From Ferrimonas lipolytica (GTDB lineage Bacteria; Pseudomonadota; Gammaproteobacteria; Enterobacterales; Shewanellaceae): a stretch of DNA of 64,000 bases. The notes beneath the pieces were generated by a model. The model was not told the DNA's origin and did no database searches. It saw only the letters and a program-made list of their open reading frames with translations. The DNA lies in assembly GCF_012295575.1 (NCBI RefSeq), contig NZ_CP051180.1:1612001-1676000 (forward strand), written 5' to 3'. Position 1 is the first letter of the stretch; every line of letters starts with the position of its first letter. Positions 49,935 to 59,383 of the stretch are shown here, in pieces. The translations under genes were made by a program, and so were the position numbers.

Positions 49935-51845
49935 CTATCGGTTAACCTGTTTCACTTCGGGCAACAAAATTTCCATCTGCTCCCCACGTCGCTTAAAACC
50001 GTTGTATGGCATTGATGAGAACTGCGACAACACCTCGTCATTAGGCACATCATCGAGATACAAGGCAATATTCAAGGTCTGTAAGGTGTTAAACATGGTA
50101 CGGCACATCTGGAGCTGCATCTCTGACTGTGGTGTGGCAACAAAAGCTGGGTCCAATTTAACGTAATCTGGACGCAACCAGCTGACGTAATCAAGATCGG
50201 CCAAATGCACGCCAAATCGATTTACCCCAAGTTTATAACCAAGGTTTTTCAGTTCAGAGCGAAGCGACTTAACCGCGCTCGGATTGGTTAACACCAGTCG
50301 CTCAGTTACCTCAAACTGGAAGTGATACTGTTGATGCCGCAGCAGTTGCTGCAACCATGAGATGAAGCTTGGATCCTCTACCGTTTGTTGCGGTAAACCA
50401 AATACCACTGGGGTGTACTGCAATACCAACTGCGTCGCCGCGCGGATCTTACTCTGTTCAAACTCGGTAGTAAGTCGAAGCATCTTCAAATAAGGCATTA
50501 AATCCGATTCCAACATCGGTTTGCCGTTAATTTCTAAGCTGATGTCTAAGTCCAGTTGAATACGGTCGCCACCTTGATCAATGACAGGGTTAGAATTGAA
50601 GCGGAATTTGCCCTGCTCAATCCCGCTCAACAGTGCCTCTCGCCATTGCTGTCTGAACATCGGCGCCTCATCCGGTTGTTGATACCAATGGATGTGATCC
50701 GGTGATTGCATTGCTGTCATCAACGCTGTGTCAGCTTGAGCTAAAATCTCCTCGGCATTACGTTGCAGGTCTTTTGGTACCACTCCGAGTCCATACGAAC
50801 TGGATAGCCCAACATTGGAGTCTTCGTAAGCTTGCTGTGCCCGTTGTTGCAGCGCCGCCACCGGATCTTCAACGGCGTCTCCGGCAACAACAATTAGAAA
50901 CTCATCGGCACTGATCCGCGCCGCTAAGAAACCAAGTAGGCTGCTATCTAAAGCGCGAATGTGTGCCGCGAACTTACTGACAATGTCATCTCGCGCGGCG
51001 AAGCCATACTTCAACCGAACTTCGTCGAGGAAACTCATGTTAATTAACACCAGTACCCCGCCGTCGGCTTCCTTCAGCCATGAGTCAATGCGCTCAACAA
51101 TGTAGGCACGATTGGGCAACGACGAGACCTGATCAGTAAGCAGTGCATGCTTAAGTCCATCAACCTGTTTGTTATAGCCCTCCACTTCAAACCGTAGTTT
51201 GGATGACATAGTATTTATGGCTTGGCCTAAGCGCCGTAGTTCGCCGGATTTAGGCAATGGCAATGGTGACGAAAACTTCAGGTGACTTAAGTCTTGTGCT
51301 GTCTTGGCAATTTTTGACAGCACCGATAAATGACCACGAATACCAACCAAAACACAAACAAAGCTAACCACCATCCAAATAGCCAAAATGGCGGCTACAC
51401 CGGTGAGACGTTGCCACCACTGCCAGTAAAATTTAGAGGTATTACTGGTGGCAACCAAGATGGTTTGCCCATTCTGTTGATGCTGTAATGACGCCCTAAA
51501 ATCTTTCAAATCAAATAAACCGGAGGCGGCAACAAATGTGGGTACCGAATAGCTATCGGCAATATCAACCTGTTGGGTCGATGAGGGAGCAGTAAGCCTG
51601 ACGCTTGCGAGTGGGCTAATGGTATCCGGCAACCGTGCTAGCGCCAAAAGATCATATTTTTGCTGGTCACGCCATTGATTATCAAGCTGTTGCTTAATCC
51701 AATTAAAGTGTTCTTGTGCTTGCTCAATCTGTTGCTGTTGCAACCGCTCAGAGAGTAAATACCCGCTCAATGGCAGCAAAATCAACGCGCCAATAATCCC
51801 TGTGATTGCAACACGCAATACCAATTGTCGGAACAACGTCATCAT
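49935..51845 (-). CDS. Membrane GGDEF-EAL protein with degenerate active sites (CsrD/LapD-like)
   Basis: This 636-residue protein has a membrane segment at about 12-30, a periplasmic region, a second segment (GVAAILAIWMVVSFVCVLVGI), and a HAMP-like stretch. A GGDEF-like domain follows with ARISADEFLIV in place of GGDEF, then an EAL-like domain with LDLDISLEIN in place of EAL and NRFGVHLADLDYV in place of the DDFG catalytic pair. Both domains should be enzymatically dead. It may act as a c-di-GMP receptor (LapD type) or RNA-turnover factor (CsrD type, length 646 in E. coli). No lapG is adjacent. Confidence 0.82.
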   Translation of the reverse strand: MMTLFRQLVLRVAITGIIGALILLPLSGYLLSERLQQQQIEQAQEHFNWIKQQLDNQWRDQQKYDLLALARLPDTISPLASVRLTAPSSTQQVDIADSYSVPTFVAASGLFDLKDFRASLQHQQNGQTILVATSNTSKFYWQWWQRLTGVAAILAIWMVVSFVCVLVGIRGHLSVLSKIAKTAQDLSHLKFSSPLPLPKSGELRRLGQAINTMSSKLRFEVEGYNKQVDGLKHALLTDQVSSLPNRAYIVERIDSWLKEADGGVLVLINMSFLDEVRLKYGFAARDDIVSKFAAHIRALDSSLLGFLAARISADEFLIVVAGDAVEDPVAALQQRAQQAYEDSNVGLSSSYGLGVVPKDLQRNAEEILAQADTALMTAMQSPDHIHWYQQPDEAPMFRQQWREALLSGIEQGKFRFNSNPVIDQGGDRIQLDLDISLEINGKPMLESDLMPYLKMLRLTTEFEQSKIRAATQLVLQYTPVVFGLPQQTVEDPSFISWLQQLLRHQQYHFQFEVTERLVLTNPSAVKSLRSELKNLGYKLGVNRFGVHLADLDYVSWLRPDYVKLDPAFVATPQSEMQLQMCRTMFNTLQTLNIALYLDDVPNDEVLSQFSSMPYNGFKRRGEQMEILLPEVKQVNR

Positions 51846-52012
51846 CGACTCCTTGATAATGTGCTAGTTTGCGCCGTTTAAATCAACGTCGGCTAAGCCT
51901 TAGTTAATTCAAGTATAAGCCACTGAAAAGCAAACGGTTGAAACAGTAATAAATCGAGTTAGTGACTGCTGCCTACAGGGGATTACAAGGCGCTTAAATG
52001 GCGAGGAATTTA

Positions 52013-52289
52013 GGCTGTGTCACAGTTAAGTGTTGAGGTTTATATCAAGCCTTCGGCTGTACCGATTGCAGTACCCTTAAGGGCTATGTCGCGCTGGCGA
52101 CGGCACATTCTTGTATGCATTAGCGGGGAGCTTCGCCCCCTTGCCTTGGGTCGCACTCCAAAACGCTTCGCTGGACTGCTCCAATGTGGCAAAAGATCAA
52201 CGGCGGTAGTGCTTTCCGCTTGTATCAGAACTCGCCTAGCCGGTGCTTTAACTTCATAGGAAAGAACAGCACTTAGTTGGTACACAGCC
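52013..52289 (-). mobile_element. MITE-like element, copy J (277 bp)
   Basis: It starts GGCTGTGTCACAGTTAAGTG and ends CTTAGTTGGTACACAGCC. Flanks GGAATTTA (52005-52012) and GGAATTCA (52290-52297) match at 7 of 8. The TTGGAATCCCCC segment is missing. It lies in the 522-bp gap between the CsrD-like gene and the end of the flg operon; no terminator is obvious there. Confidence 0.88.
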
Positions 52290-52367
52290 GGAATTCAACG
52301 AGGGGAATTGCAGTGGCGATAACTACGGCTGACAACAAGCAGATCCCTCTGCTTCACTGGCGCTATG

Positions 52368-53366
52368 TTATTTAGGCAGAATCAACGCTTGGCTTTGTAA
52401 GCGGCTTAAGTTGGCTTGCGCCATCAATGCCGCAAGCTGTTCAGCATAGGTTTGCGGATCCAGTTGCTGCTTAAGTTGAAGCAATTGTTGCTCCAATGCC
52501 TGATAGTCGACTTGGAAGTCTTTACCGATTAACTGCTCAACCAGCGCGCTTTGTTTATGCAATAGCCGTCGCTGTTGTTCCGTTAGCATATTGATGGCGT
52601 TAGCCACTAGTTGCTGGTGGTCAACATTGCCCAACTTCCAACTACGCGGATCTTGTTGGTGAAAGTGCTCTTTCAATCGCAATGGTCGCAGTTCACCAGC
52701 AGGTAGCCGTTGTCCCTGTCCTTGGACCGAAAGTTCCCCGCCAAGTGCCTGCCAAATCGATTCGCTGGCTTCAAACAAACTTGCGCCGTTTGTCACCAAT
52801 AACTTGATGTCGAATTGAGCAAACGCACGGCTCAGCTCTTGCTTCAACCGTTGCGAATTAGCGCCTTGCGGTAACAACACCGCTTGCTGCTTGCCTAGCG
52901 CCCGAATGGTCACAACTTCATCGTGCTTTCTTTTCGAGAGCAGATCAACCGAGGGCAATCGAAATTGACGCGGCGATGCCTCAGCACTAAAAATTTGCAG
53001 TCGATGGTCGATACCGTGCTGCAGGCCATGTTGCTGTTGCCAATCAATAAGATGTTGCTGCAAGCGGGAGATCAGCGACTCCCGTTGCGGTTGCTGTTGT
53101 AACTGCTGCTGCAACGGCACTAACAGTTGTAAGACTCGCCGTATGCCTTCCAAACCGAGCTCTAGCCGCTGTGATTCTTTATGGCCGCGATGCAACTTCT
53201 CCCAATGGGTATAGGTTGCTAAGCGTTGCCGCGAGATGGGCACCAATGGCAGCGTTTGCGTTGCCTTGGGGCTGGTAATCGCACCACTGGCTTCACTTTG
53301 GTTACTTTGGCGTACCGCAATCGGATCCGGTACACCAATGAGCCGTTTAGTGACGGCATTGATCAT
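52368..53366 (-). CDS. Uncharacterised last gene of the flagellar operon
   Basis: This 332-residue protein has no signal peptide. It is very glutamine-rich with long helical and coiled stretches. The C-terminus (LAALMAQANLSRLQSQALILPK) loosely resembles the terminal helix of flagellin or FlgL, which is a guess. It follows flgL by 2 bp, so it is surely in the flg operon, at the place where flagellin genes often lie in related bacteria. I do not recognise a family. Confidence 0.75.
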   Translation of the reverse strand: MINAVTKRLIGVPDPIAVRQSNQSEASGAITSPKATQTLPLVPISRQRLATYTHWEKLHRGHKESQRLELGLEGIRRVLQLLVPLQQQLQQQPQRESLISRLQQHLIDWQQQHGLQHGIDHRLQIFSAEASPRQFRLPSVDLLSKRKHDEVVTIRALGKQQAVLLPQGANSQRLKQELSRAFAQFDIKLLVTNGASLFEASESIWQALGGELSVQGQGQRLPAGELRPLRLKEHFHQQDPRSWKLGNVDHQQLVANAINMLTEQQRRLLHKQSALVEQLIGKDFQVDYQALEQQLLQLKQQLDPQTYAEQLAALMAQANLSRLQSQALILPK

Positions 53367-53368
53367 GA

Positions 53369-54283
53369 TTACATCTCGTTAAACAAAGACAGGTTGGCAA
53401 TTTTAACGTATGTAGACTGCGTTGCCTGTAAAACTGTGAGATTTTGAGTGTAATCGGTCATTGCTTCAGCATAATCGAGGTCTTCGGTCTCGCCGATCAC
53501 CTTGCTGTTATACAGCACCATGTCTTTGTGGTGCGTTTCCATCATGGTAAGGGTGTTTTGTTTGCTACCCATGGATGTCATCGCCGAGTTAATTGAGCCA
53601 CGCGTTTCATCGAGTACCGCCGTCATCTCCGCCTGAGCGGCGTCAAATTGTGGATCGCCAGGACTCAACGTTGGATCTTCTAGTACTTCGATGTAGTCAT
53701 TCAACTCATTAAAGATGTCGTTAGTACCGGAGAAGAACAGCTCATCGCCGGGATAGTTCACCTCTAACGAGGAAGACTCCGAGATTGGCACCTCACGGGT
53801 GTCGCTGTTGCCTGCATAAACGTAATCACCATTGCTATCGATGGTAACTGGTTCCGTTGTGGTTGCGTTGCCCGCAAATAGATAGTTGCCGTTGTCATCT
53901 TGGCTGTTGGCAAAATCGACCAACGATGACTGAATCGAACGTAGTTCCTCAGCGTAAGCTTGGCGCCCTTCGGCGGTGGTGGTACTGCTACCAGCAGCAG
54001 TGACGATTTCTGTCGCTCGCAATAGCGTGTCGTTCATCGACAACAAGGTTGATTCAGCGCGACCATAATAGTCGGACAGGGTTGATATGTTGTCGAGGTA
54101 TTGGTTTGCTTGGTTGGTGTCAGACTCCAAGCCCATGACCTTTACTGCACCAATTGGATCATCAGACGGCGCTAGAATCGACTTACCGTACGACATCTGC
54201 AGCATCGTATCGGTGATCGCCTGAGTGGTTTGCTGCATGCTGTAGACGCTGCTGGTGTAAAGTTGTTGAGATGCTACGCGCAT
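53369..54283 (-). CDS. flgL: Flagellar hook-associated protein FlgL (HAP3)
   Basis: This 304-residue protein has flagellin-like terminal domains: MRVASQQLYTSSVYSMQQTTQAITDTMLQMSYGKSILAPSDDPIGA and TDYTQNLTVLQATQSTYVKIANLSLF. The middle has DDNGNYLFAGNAT. It joins hook and filament. It is 8 bp downstream of flgK. Confidence 0.95.
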   Translation of the reverse strand: MRVASQQLYTSSVYSMQQTTQAITDTMLQMSYGKSILAPSDDPIGAVKVMGLESDTNQANQYLDNISTLSDYYGRAESTLLSMNDTLLRATEIVTAAGSSTTTAEGRQAYAEELRSIQSSLVDFANSQDDNGNYLFAGNATTTEPVTIDSNGDYVYAGNSDTREVPISESSSLEVNYPGDELFFSGTNDIFNELNDYIEVLEDPTLSPGDPQFDAAQAEMTAVLDETRGSINSAMTSMGSKQNTLTMMETHHKDMVLYNSKVIGETEDLDYAEAMTDYTQNLTVLQATQSTYVKIANLSLFNEM

Positions 54284-54291
54284 AATTAGCC

Positions 54292-55656
54292 CTAGAAAGC
54301 GTTTAAGATTGTGGTAAACAGTTGATCAGCGGTCGAGAGCACTTTAGCGTTGGCCTGATAGGCTTGCTGATATGCAATCAGATTGACCGCTTCTTCATCG
54401 AGGTTGACGCCAGACACCGATACCCACTCGTTTTTGGCATGCATTTGCGCTTGTTCTGCTGCTTGTGCATCTAGCTCCGCTTGTCTGGTTGCGGAAGCGA
54501 TGGTGCCAATCTGGCTGACGTAGGCATCGCTCAACGTAGAATCAATGCCGCCTAAACTGTCGAAGTGAAACTCTTGGGAAGACAAATCTACCATTGCTTG
54601 AAGGTTGGTGTTATCGCCGCTGCCGCCAGTTGCAGAACCACTAAAGGCCAACATGTCTGACGAGAAGTCGTCGACTAATTTCAAGGTACCGGCAGGATCA
54701 GTTGGATCGTAACTGAACATCGGCTGACCGGGATTGCCATTTTGGTCATAACCAGCCACCTGCACCTCGTTAAAAGCATCGGCAAAGGTCATCGCTAACT
54801 CGTCGATAAAGGCTTCCGCCTGATTCAACTCATTATCGTGGTAATCAATTAGCGCCCCTAGGCTACCGCCGACATCGGTAGACAGGGGAAAATCGTTACC
54901 GTTAAAGTCCAAAGTCAGTTGGCTTTTGCTTGGATCCAGAGGATCCGCCTCAACCCCTAGTGTGGCCGCAGTAGAGCCGACAACCAAAGGCTGACCATTT
55001 TGCAACGCAACGTTAACAGTACCATCGGCGTTGTTGGTGACTGAAACATCGACCAAATTGCTCAGATCAGCGATGGCGTTGTCGCGCTGATCAAGCAGTG
55101 ACGAAGGGATCTCACTGGGATCGCTGTAGTCCGACATCATGGCGTTAATCTCGGCAATATTGCTGATCAAGCCATTGATTTCGATAACCGTAGATTCCAT
55201 CTCCGAGGTCACCAGATCCCGCTGTTGCTGGAGGCTATCGTTGATGTTGTTGAAGCGCAGTCCCATGTTACTTAACTCACTGATAACAGCCTGACGGGTA
55301 GCGTTATCATCCGGGTTTACCATGGCAGCATTCAACGCCGCAAACAGCATATCCAAACCACTAGCAATGCTGTTGCCATCAGAGGCAAAGATGTTTTCTA
55401 GCTGGCCGAGGTAGCTGCTTTGAGTATCGTAGTAGGTCGCCGCACTGGTGCTGTCCCAGATGCTGGTCACCAAATATTGCTCACTGATTCGACGCGTAGA
55501 ATCGACATAAACGGCGCCGCCCATGTCAGTGGCCAATACCGTATCTTGGCGCGAATAACCTGCTACCGAAGCGTTAGCGATGTTCATAGAGGTCGTTGCT
55601 AATGCGGCTTGGCTTGCGTAAATACCAGATTTAGCAATATTGGTTATGTTACTCAT
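54292..55656 (-). CDS. flgK: Flagellar hook-associated protein FlgK (HAP1)
   Basis: This 454-residue protein has the rod/hook N-terminal motif ASQAALATTSMNIANASVAGYSRQ and a C-terminal SGVNLDEEAVNLIAYQQAYQANAKVLSTADQLFTTILNAF. It is shorter than E. coli FlgK (547), with a reduced central region. I take ATG 55656, which overlaps the flgJ stop; a TTG codon precedes it. Confidence 0.95.
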   Translation of the reverse strand: MSNITNIAKSGIYASQAALATTSMNIANASVAGYSRQDTVLATDMGGAVYVDSTRRISEQYLVTSIWDSTSAATYYDTQSSYLGQLENIFASDGNSIASGLDMLFAALNAAMVNPDDNATRQAVISELSNMGLRFNNINDSLQQQRDLVTSEMESTVIEINGLISNIAEINAMMSDYSDPSEIPSSLLDQRDNAIADLSNLVDVSVTNNADGTVNVALQNGQPLVVGSTAATLGVEADPLDPSKSQLTLDFNGNDFPLSTDVGGSLGALIDYHDNELNQAEAFIDELAMTFADAFNEVQVAGYDQNGNPGQPMFSYDPTDPAGTLKLVDDFSSDMLAFSGSATGGSGDNTNLQAMVDLSSQEFHFDSLGGIDSTLSDAYVSQIGTIASATRQAELDAQAAEQAQMHAKNEWVSVSGVNLDEEAVNLIAYQQAYQANAKVLSTADQLFTTILNAF

Positions 55657-56059
55657 CAATTGTGCCTTGTGACGCTATCTCTAGCTGAATAAGTGACGGC
55701 TGCATTGCCGGTGAATGTTTATATGAGTCCATTGCGACCACATTCGAGTCAGACTTAAGCGTTGGCGCCAACTGTTCTGTCATTTGTTCGGCAAAACCAA
55801 GATTGCTGTTTTTGGTTATCGCTTGAGCTAACTCCGCATCGTAAAAATCTCGGAAAACGCTGTCACCACCAGATAAGGGGTTGTCATCGTCGTTGTCGAT
55901 CATTGCGTCAGTCGCCGAACGCATCTGCTTCAGCACATTTTGTAAAAAGTTAGCTTCAAATTGCTCACCAGCCTTATGGATGGCTCCCTCTTGGCCATAC
56001 TGACGTTTGAGATCCTGAGCATTCAGGTTGCTTAAATATCCAGAGTTGTTGTCCATCAT
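55649..56059 (-). CDS. flgJ: Flagellar rod-binding protein FlgJ, single-domain form
   Basis: This protein of about 136 residues has only the rod-cap domain: AIHKAGEQFEANFLQNVLKQMRSA, GGDSVFRDFYDAELAQAITKNSNLGFAEQM. The C-terminal muramidase domain of enteric FlgJ (total 313 residues) is absent and replaced by a short tail. Peptidoglycan opening for the rod must then use another enzyme. AAGGA lies just before the ATGATG pair at 56059/56056; either may be the start. Confidence 0.9.
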   Translation of the reverse strand: MMDNNSGYLSNLNAQDLKRQYGQEGAIHKAGEQFEANFLQNVLKQMRSATDAMIDNDDDNPLSGGDSVFRDFYDAELAQAITKNSNLGFAEQMTEQLAPTLKSDSNVVAMDSYKHSPAMQPSLIQLEIASQGTIDE

Positions 56060-56065
56060 CAATCC

Positions 56066-57178
56066 TTAAATCACAACTAGTTCGGCGTTCAATGCGCCGG
56101 CTTCATCCAATGCCTGCAGTATCACCATAAGATCGGCAGGAGTTGCGCCAAGGCTATTAATGGCGTTAACAATAACCTCTAGCGATGTGCCTTCAGGCAA
56201 AATAAAGCTGGTTGCCTGAGCTTGGTCGATGTCAATGGAGGTATTGCTACCCACTTCGGTGGTGCCGTTAGACAACTGCCCGGGTTGACTAATAAATGGG
56301 ACCTCGCTAATGGCAACCGACAAGTTTCCGTGACTGACTGCAGCACGGCTTATTTTAACGTCAGCGCCCATAACAACGGTGCCAGTGCGGCTGTTAAATA
56401 CAACCCGAGCAGGGGTTCGCCCTGACTCCACTTCTATCGATTCCAACATCGACATAAACGTCACCCGCTGTCGTGGCTCCGCTGGTGCTCGTACCAACAC
56501 CTTGGCATTGCTGTCTGCTCGAGCCACATTTGGGCCGAAGCTTGCATTGATGGCTCGCTCAATATTGCGGGCGGTGGTAAAGCTCTGTCTTTTAAGGTTT
56601 AACACCACCTCTTCGGCGCTGTTAAAGCTCGATGGGATGCCACGTTCGACAATAGCGCCGTTTGGAATGGTACCTACTGTGGGCGTATTAATGGTCACAC
56701 TGGTGCCGTCACGGCCTTCGGCGGAGATCCCGCCAACCACCAAGCTGCCTTGCGCAACCGCGTAGATCTGACCATCAACCCCTTGCAACGGAGTGACCAA
56801 TAGCGACCCTCCACGGAGACTTTTGGCATCACCGAGGGAAGATACCGTGATATCAATGGTTTGACCTGCACTAGCTTGCGCTGGAATAACAGCATGGACC
56901 GCAACTGCAGCGACGTTCTTCAGCTTAGGATTGATATTTGAGTCGAGGTTTACCCCGAACTGCTCCAGCATATTGCGCATCGAATGGCTGGTGAATTTCA
57001 CCTGCGATTGATCACCGGTGCCAGCTAGACCAACCACCAAACCGTAGCCAACCAATTGGTTATCGCGCACACCTTGTACATCAACAATATCCAACAACGG
57101 ACGTGTGTTCTGTTGTGCCCCAGCAAACGGTGCAATTAGTACCAACAGAAAGAGAAAAAAAGGCTTCATAAACACCAT
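56066..57178 (-). CDS. flgI: Flagellar P-ring protein FlgI
   Basis: This protein of about 370 residues has a signal peptide (MKPFFLFLLVLIAPFAGA). The core reads LLDIVDVQGVRDNQLVGYGLVVGLAGTGDQSQVKFTSHSMRNML, KLKNVAAVAVHAVIPA, GGSLLVTPLQGVDGQIYAVAQGSL and LEVIVNAINSLGATPADLMVILQAL. It forms the periplasmic ring around the rod. The start is ATG 57178 (overlapping the flgH stop, TAATG) or ATG 57169. Confidence 0.95.
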   Translation of the reverse strand: MVFMKPFFLFLLVLIAPFAGAQQNTRPLLDIVDVQGVRDNQLVGYGLVVGLAGTGDQSQVKFTSHSMRNMLEQFGVNLDSNINPKLKNVAAVAVHAVIPAQASAGQTIDITVSSLGDAKSLRGGSLLVTPLQGVDGQIYAVAQGSLVVGGISAEGRDGTSVTINTPTVGTIPNGAIVERGIPSSFNSAEEVVLNLKRQSFTTARNIERAINASFGPNVARADSNAKVLVRAPAEPRQRVTFMSMLESIEVESGRTPARVVFNSRTGTVVMGADVKISRAAVSHGNLSVAISEVPFISQPGQLSNGTTEVGSNTSIDIDQAQATSFILPEGTSLEVIVNAINSLGATPADLMVILQALDEAGALNAELVVI

Positions 57179-57852
57179 TACATTGGGAACCATGGGCTTT
57201 GGAAGTAGCGTTGCGCCCACCCCATTCGATTCGAATCAGCTATCGCTCCCTTTCCACCATAGATAATTCGCGCATCGGCAATCCGCTGAGAGCTCAGGGT
57301 ATTATCGTTGTCGATATCATCAGGTCGAACCAAACCAAGGATCCGCAAGTATTCGTCCCCTTGATTGAGTCGCAACCACTTTTCACCGCGTATCAATAGC
57401 ACGCCATTAGGCAAAACCTCAGCCACGGTCACCGTGATAGAGCCAGATAGCTTGTTCTGTTGACTAGAGCTGCCAGTTCCAGAAAAATCATTACCAACAC
57501 TGCCCGTGCCGGTTAACGAATCATCTAAACCGCTGCCTAACGTGGTATTCGCACTAAAGCCAGTTTGCAGGTTGCTAAGCTTGCTGGTGGAGGTGTCGGC
57601 CTTCTTGCTGGCTTGGGTCTGCTCATCCAGCGCTACCGTCAGAATATCGCCCACACGATAAGCACTGCGATCGGTAAACAGATTGAGCATAAAGTCGCTG
57701 CGATAGGCGCTACCGTGTTCAGGCTGTACCTGCGAGTAGTTTAACTTTGGCGGCGCCCATTGAGGCTGATCAGGTTCAGGCTCTGGCTCGGGAAAGTGCG
57801 AGGCGCACCCTCCCAGCAGCAACAAAGCACCCAATAATGCTAAGTTTTTCAT
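57178..57852 (-). CDS. flgH: Flagellar L-ring lipoprotein FlgH
   Basis: This 224-residue protein has a lipoprotein signal with lipobox LLLLGGC (Cys about 16). The body has LFTDRSAYRVGDILTVALDEQTQASKKADTSTSK, LSGSITVTVAEVLPNGVLLIRGEKWLRLNQGDEYLRI. It forms the outer-membrane ring. Proline/glutamate-rich PEPEPEPDQP follows the lipid cysteine. Confidence 0.96.
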   Translation of the reverse strand: MKNLALLGALLLLGGCASHFPEPEPEPDQPQWAPPKLNYSQVQPEHGSAYRSDFMLNLFTDRSAYRVGDILTVALDEQTQASKKADTSTSKLSNLQTGFSANTTLGSGLDDSLTGTGSVGNDFSGTGSSSQQNKLSGSITVTVAEVLPNGVLLIRGEKWLRLNQGDEYLRILGLVRPDDIDNDNTLSSQRIADARIIYGGKGAIADSNRMGWAQRYFQSPWFPM

Positions 57853-57858
57853 CGTTGT

Positions 57859-58644
57859 TTATACCGTCTGGTTTAGAAACTGCATCATTTCGTCTGACGC
57901 ACTCATCACCTTGGCATTCATCTCGTAAGCGCGTTGCGTTGAGATCATCTCGACCATCTCTTCCACCACACTAACGTTGGAGGACTCGAGCGCTCCTTGC
58001 TGCAATCGACCCAACCCCTGTTCACCAGGGATCCCTTCAACGGCAACACCAGATGAGTCGGTTTCGGCATATAGGTTGCCGCCAAGCGCTTCTAAGCCGG
58101 CTGGATTGATGAAGTTAACGGTGTTGATTTGACCTAAGGTATCGCCACCGGTTTGACCGGCAATCTCTGCGGTTACGGTGCCGTCTTCGCCAATCGTTAC
58201 AGCTGTTGCATCTTCCGGAATGGCAATCTCTGGAATCAATGGCAAACCTCCAGAGGTAACCATCATGCCATCGGCGTTGCGAAAGAACTGACCATCTCTG
58301 GTGTAGCTCAGCTCACCATTTGATTGCTCAACTTGGAAGAACCCTTGTCCTTCAATCGCCAAATCCAACTGTTGATCAGTCGTTACTAGCGCACCGGTTG
58401 TGAACACTTTTTGACTGCCAGCGATCTTTACGCCAGTACCCATTTGAGTGCCCGAAGGCAAATCGTTTAACTCATCAACTTGGCCACCCGGTTGACGCTG
58501 AACCTGATAGAACAAATCGGTAAAAGCAATACGATCGCGCTTAAAGCCGGTGGTATTAACGTTAGCTAAGTTGTTAGAAATGGCTTGCAGCTTAGCATCT
58601 TGCGCCGCTAGGCCGGTTTTACTGATCCATAAAGAGGAACTCAT
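57859..58644 (-). CDS. flgG: Flagellar basal-body rod protein FlgG
   Basis: This 261-residue distal rod protein begins SSLWISKTGLAAQDAKLQAISNNLANVNTTGFKRDR. It has LDLAIEGQGFFQVEQSNGELSYTRDGQFF and ends VVEEMVEMISTQRAYEMNAKVMSASDEMMQFLNQTV. It is the last rod segment before the hook. Confidence 0.97.
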   Translation of the reverse strand: MSSSLWISKTGLAAQDAKLQAISNNLANVNTTGFKRDRIAFTDLFYQVQRQPGGQVDELNDLPSGTQMGTGVKIAGSQKVFTTGALVTTDQQLDLAIEGQGFFQVEQSNGELSYTRDGQFFRNADGMMVTSGGLPLIPEIAIPEDATAVTIGEDGTVTAEIAGQTGGDTLGQINTVNFINPAGLEALGGNLYAETDSSGVAVEGIPGEQGLGRLQQGALESSNVSVVEEMVEMISTQRAYEMNAKVMSASDEMMQFLNQTV

Positions 58645-58649
58645 TGATA

Positions 58650-59381
58650 TTACCCTGCGTTAGTCAGAAGAGAGTTGCCAACCTTGGCAAGCTGCTCTGC
58701 ACTCGACATCATTTTAACTTGGACTTCAAATTGGCGATTGAGATCCATCGCCGCGGTGATCTCACTGAAGGCATCAACATTACTGCCTTCCAAAAAGCCG
58801 CTGATTACCGCGACTTGTGCGTTTGCTGCAAAAGCTTCACCATCTGCACCGCGCAACAGCCCATCTAGACCTTTACGAAACTGGGCCGGATCCGGCGCGA
58901 CTAACTTAAGTTTGTCGATAGTCAATGGTGGGCCATCTTCAGCAGGGATAATGCTAATCATGCCGTCATCACCGACAAATACGTCTTTGTGCTCTGGCAA
59001 AACGATGGGGCCATTTTCACCAACAACCGGCAGCCCTTCTAGCTGCAAGGTACCTTCGTTATCGAGGCTTATGGCGCCATTGCGGGTATAAGCCTCGCCA
59101 CCTTCGGTTTGCACCGTAAACCAGCCATCAGCGACAATGGCAAGATCAAGCGTTCGGCCAGTGGGAATTGATTTCCCCTGGCCCATGCTAACCATTTGAC
59201 CATCAATGGTTGGAAAGACACGGGTGGTGTTACCGATGTTACCTAGCGCCTGCGAAGACACCAGTTCAAGATCTGCTCGGAACCCCGCGGTATCGACATT
59301 GGCAAGGTTGTTGGCATGACTTGCTTGCAGTTGCATTACCCGCTGCGCCCCTGCTGTCGCGGTGTAGATTAAGCGATCCAT
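58650..59381 (-). CDS. flgF: Flagellar basal-body rod protein FlgF
   Basis: This 243-residue proximal rod protein begins MDRLIYTATAGAQRVMQLQASHANNLANVDTAGFRADLE. It has TLDLAIVADGWFTVQTEGGEAYTRNG and AFSEITAAMDLNRQFEVQVKMMSSAEQLA at the end. It is 5 bp upstream of flgG. Confidence 0.96.
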   Translation of the reverse strand: MDRLIYTATAGAQRVMQLQASHANNLANVDTAGFRADLELVSSQALGNIGNTTRVFPTIDGQMVSMGQGKSIPTGRTLDLAIVADGWFTVQTEGGEAYTRNGAISLDNEGTLQLEGLPVVGENGPIVLPEHKDVFVGDDGMISIIPAEDGPPLTIDKLKLVAPDPAQFRKGLDGLLRGADGEAFAANAQVAVISGFLEGSNVDAFSEITAAMDLNRQFEVQVKMMSSAEQLAKVGNSLLTNAG

Positions 59382-59383
59382 AA

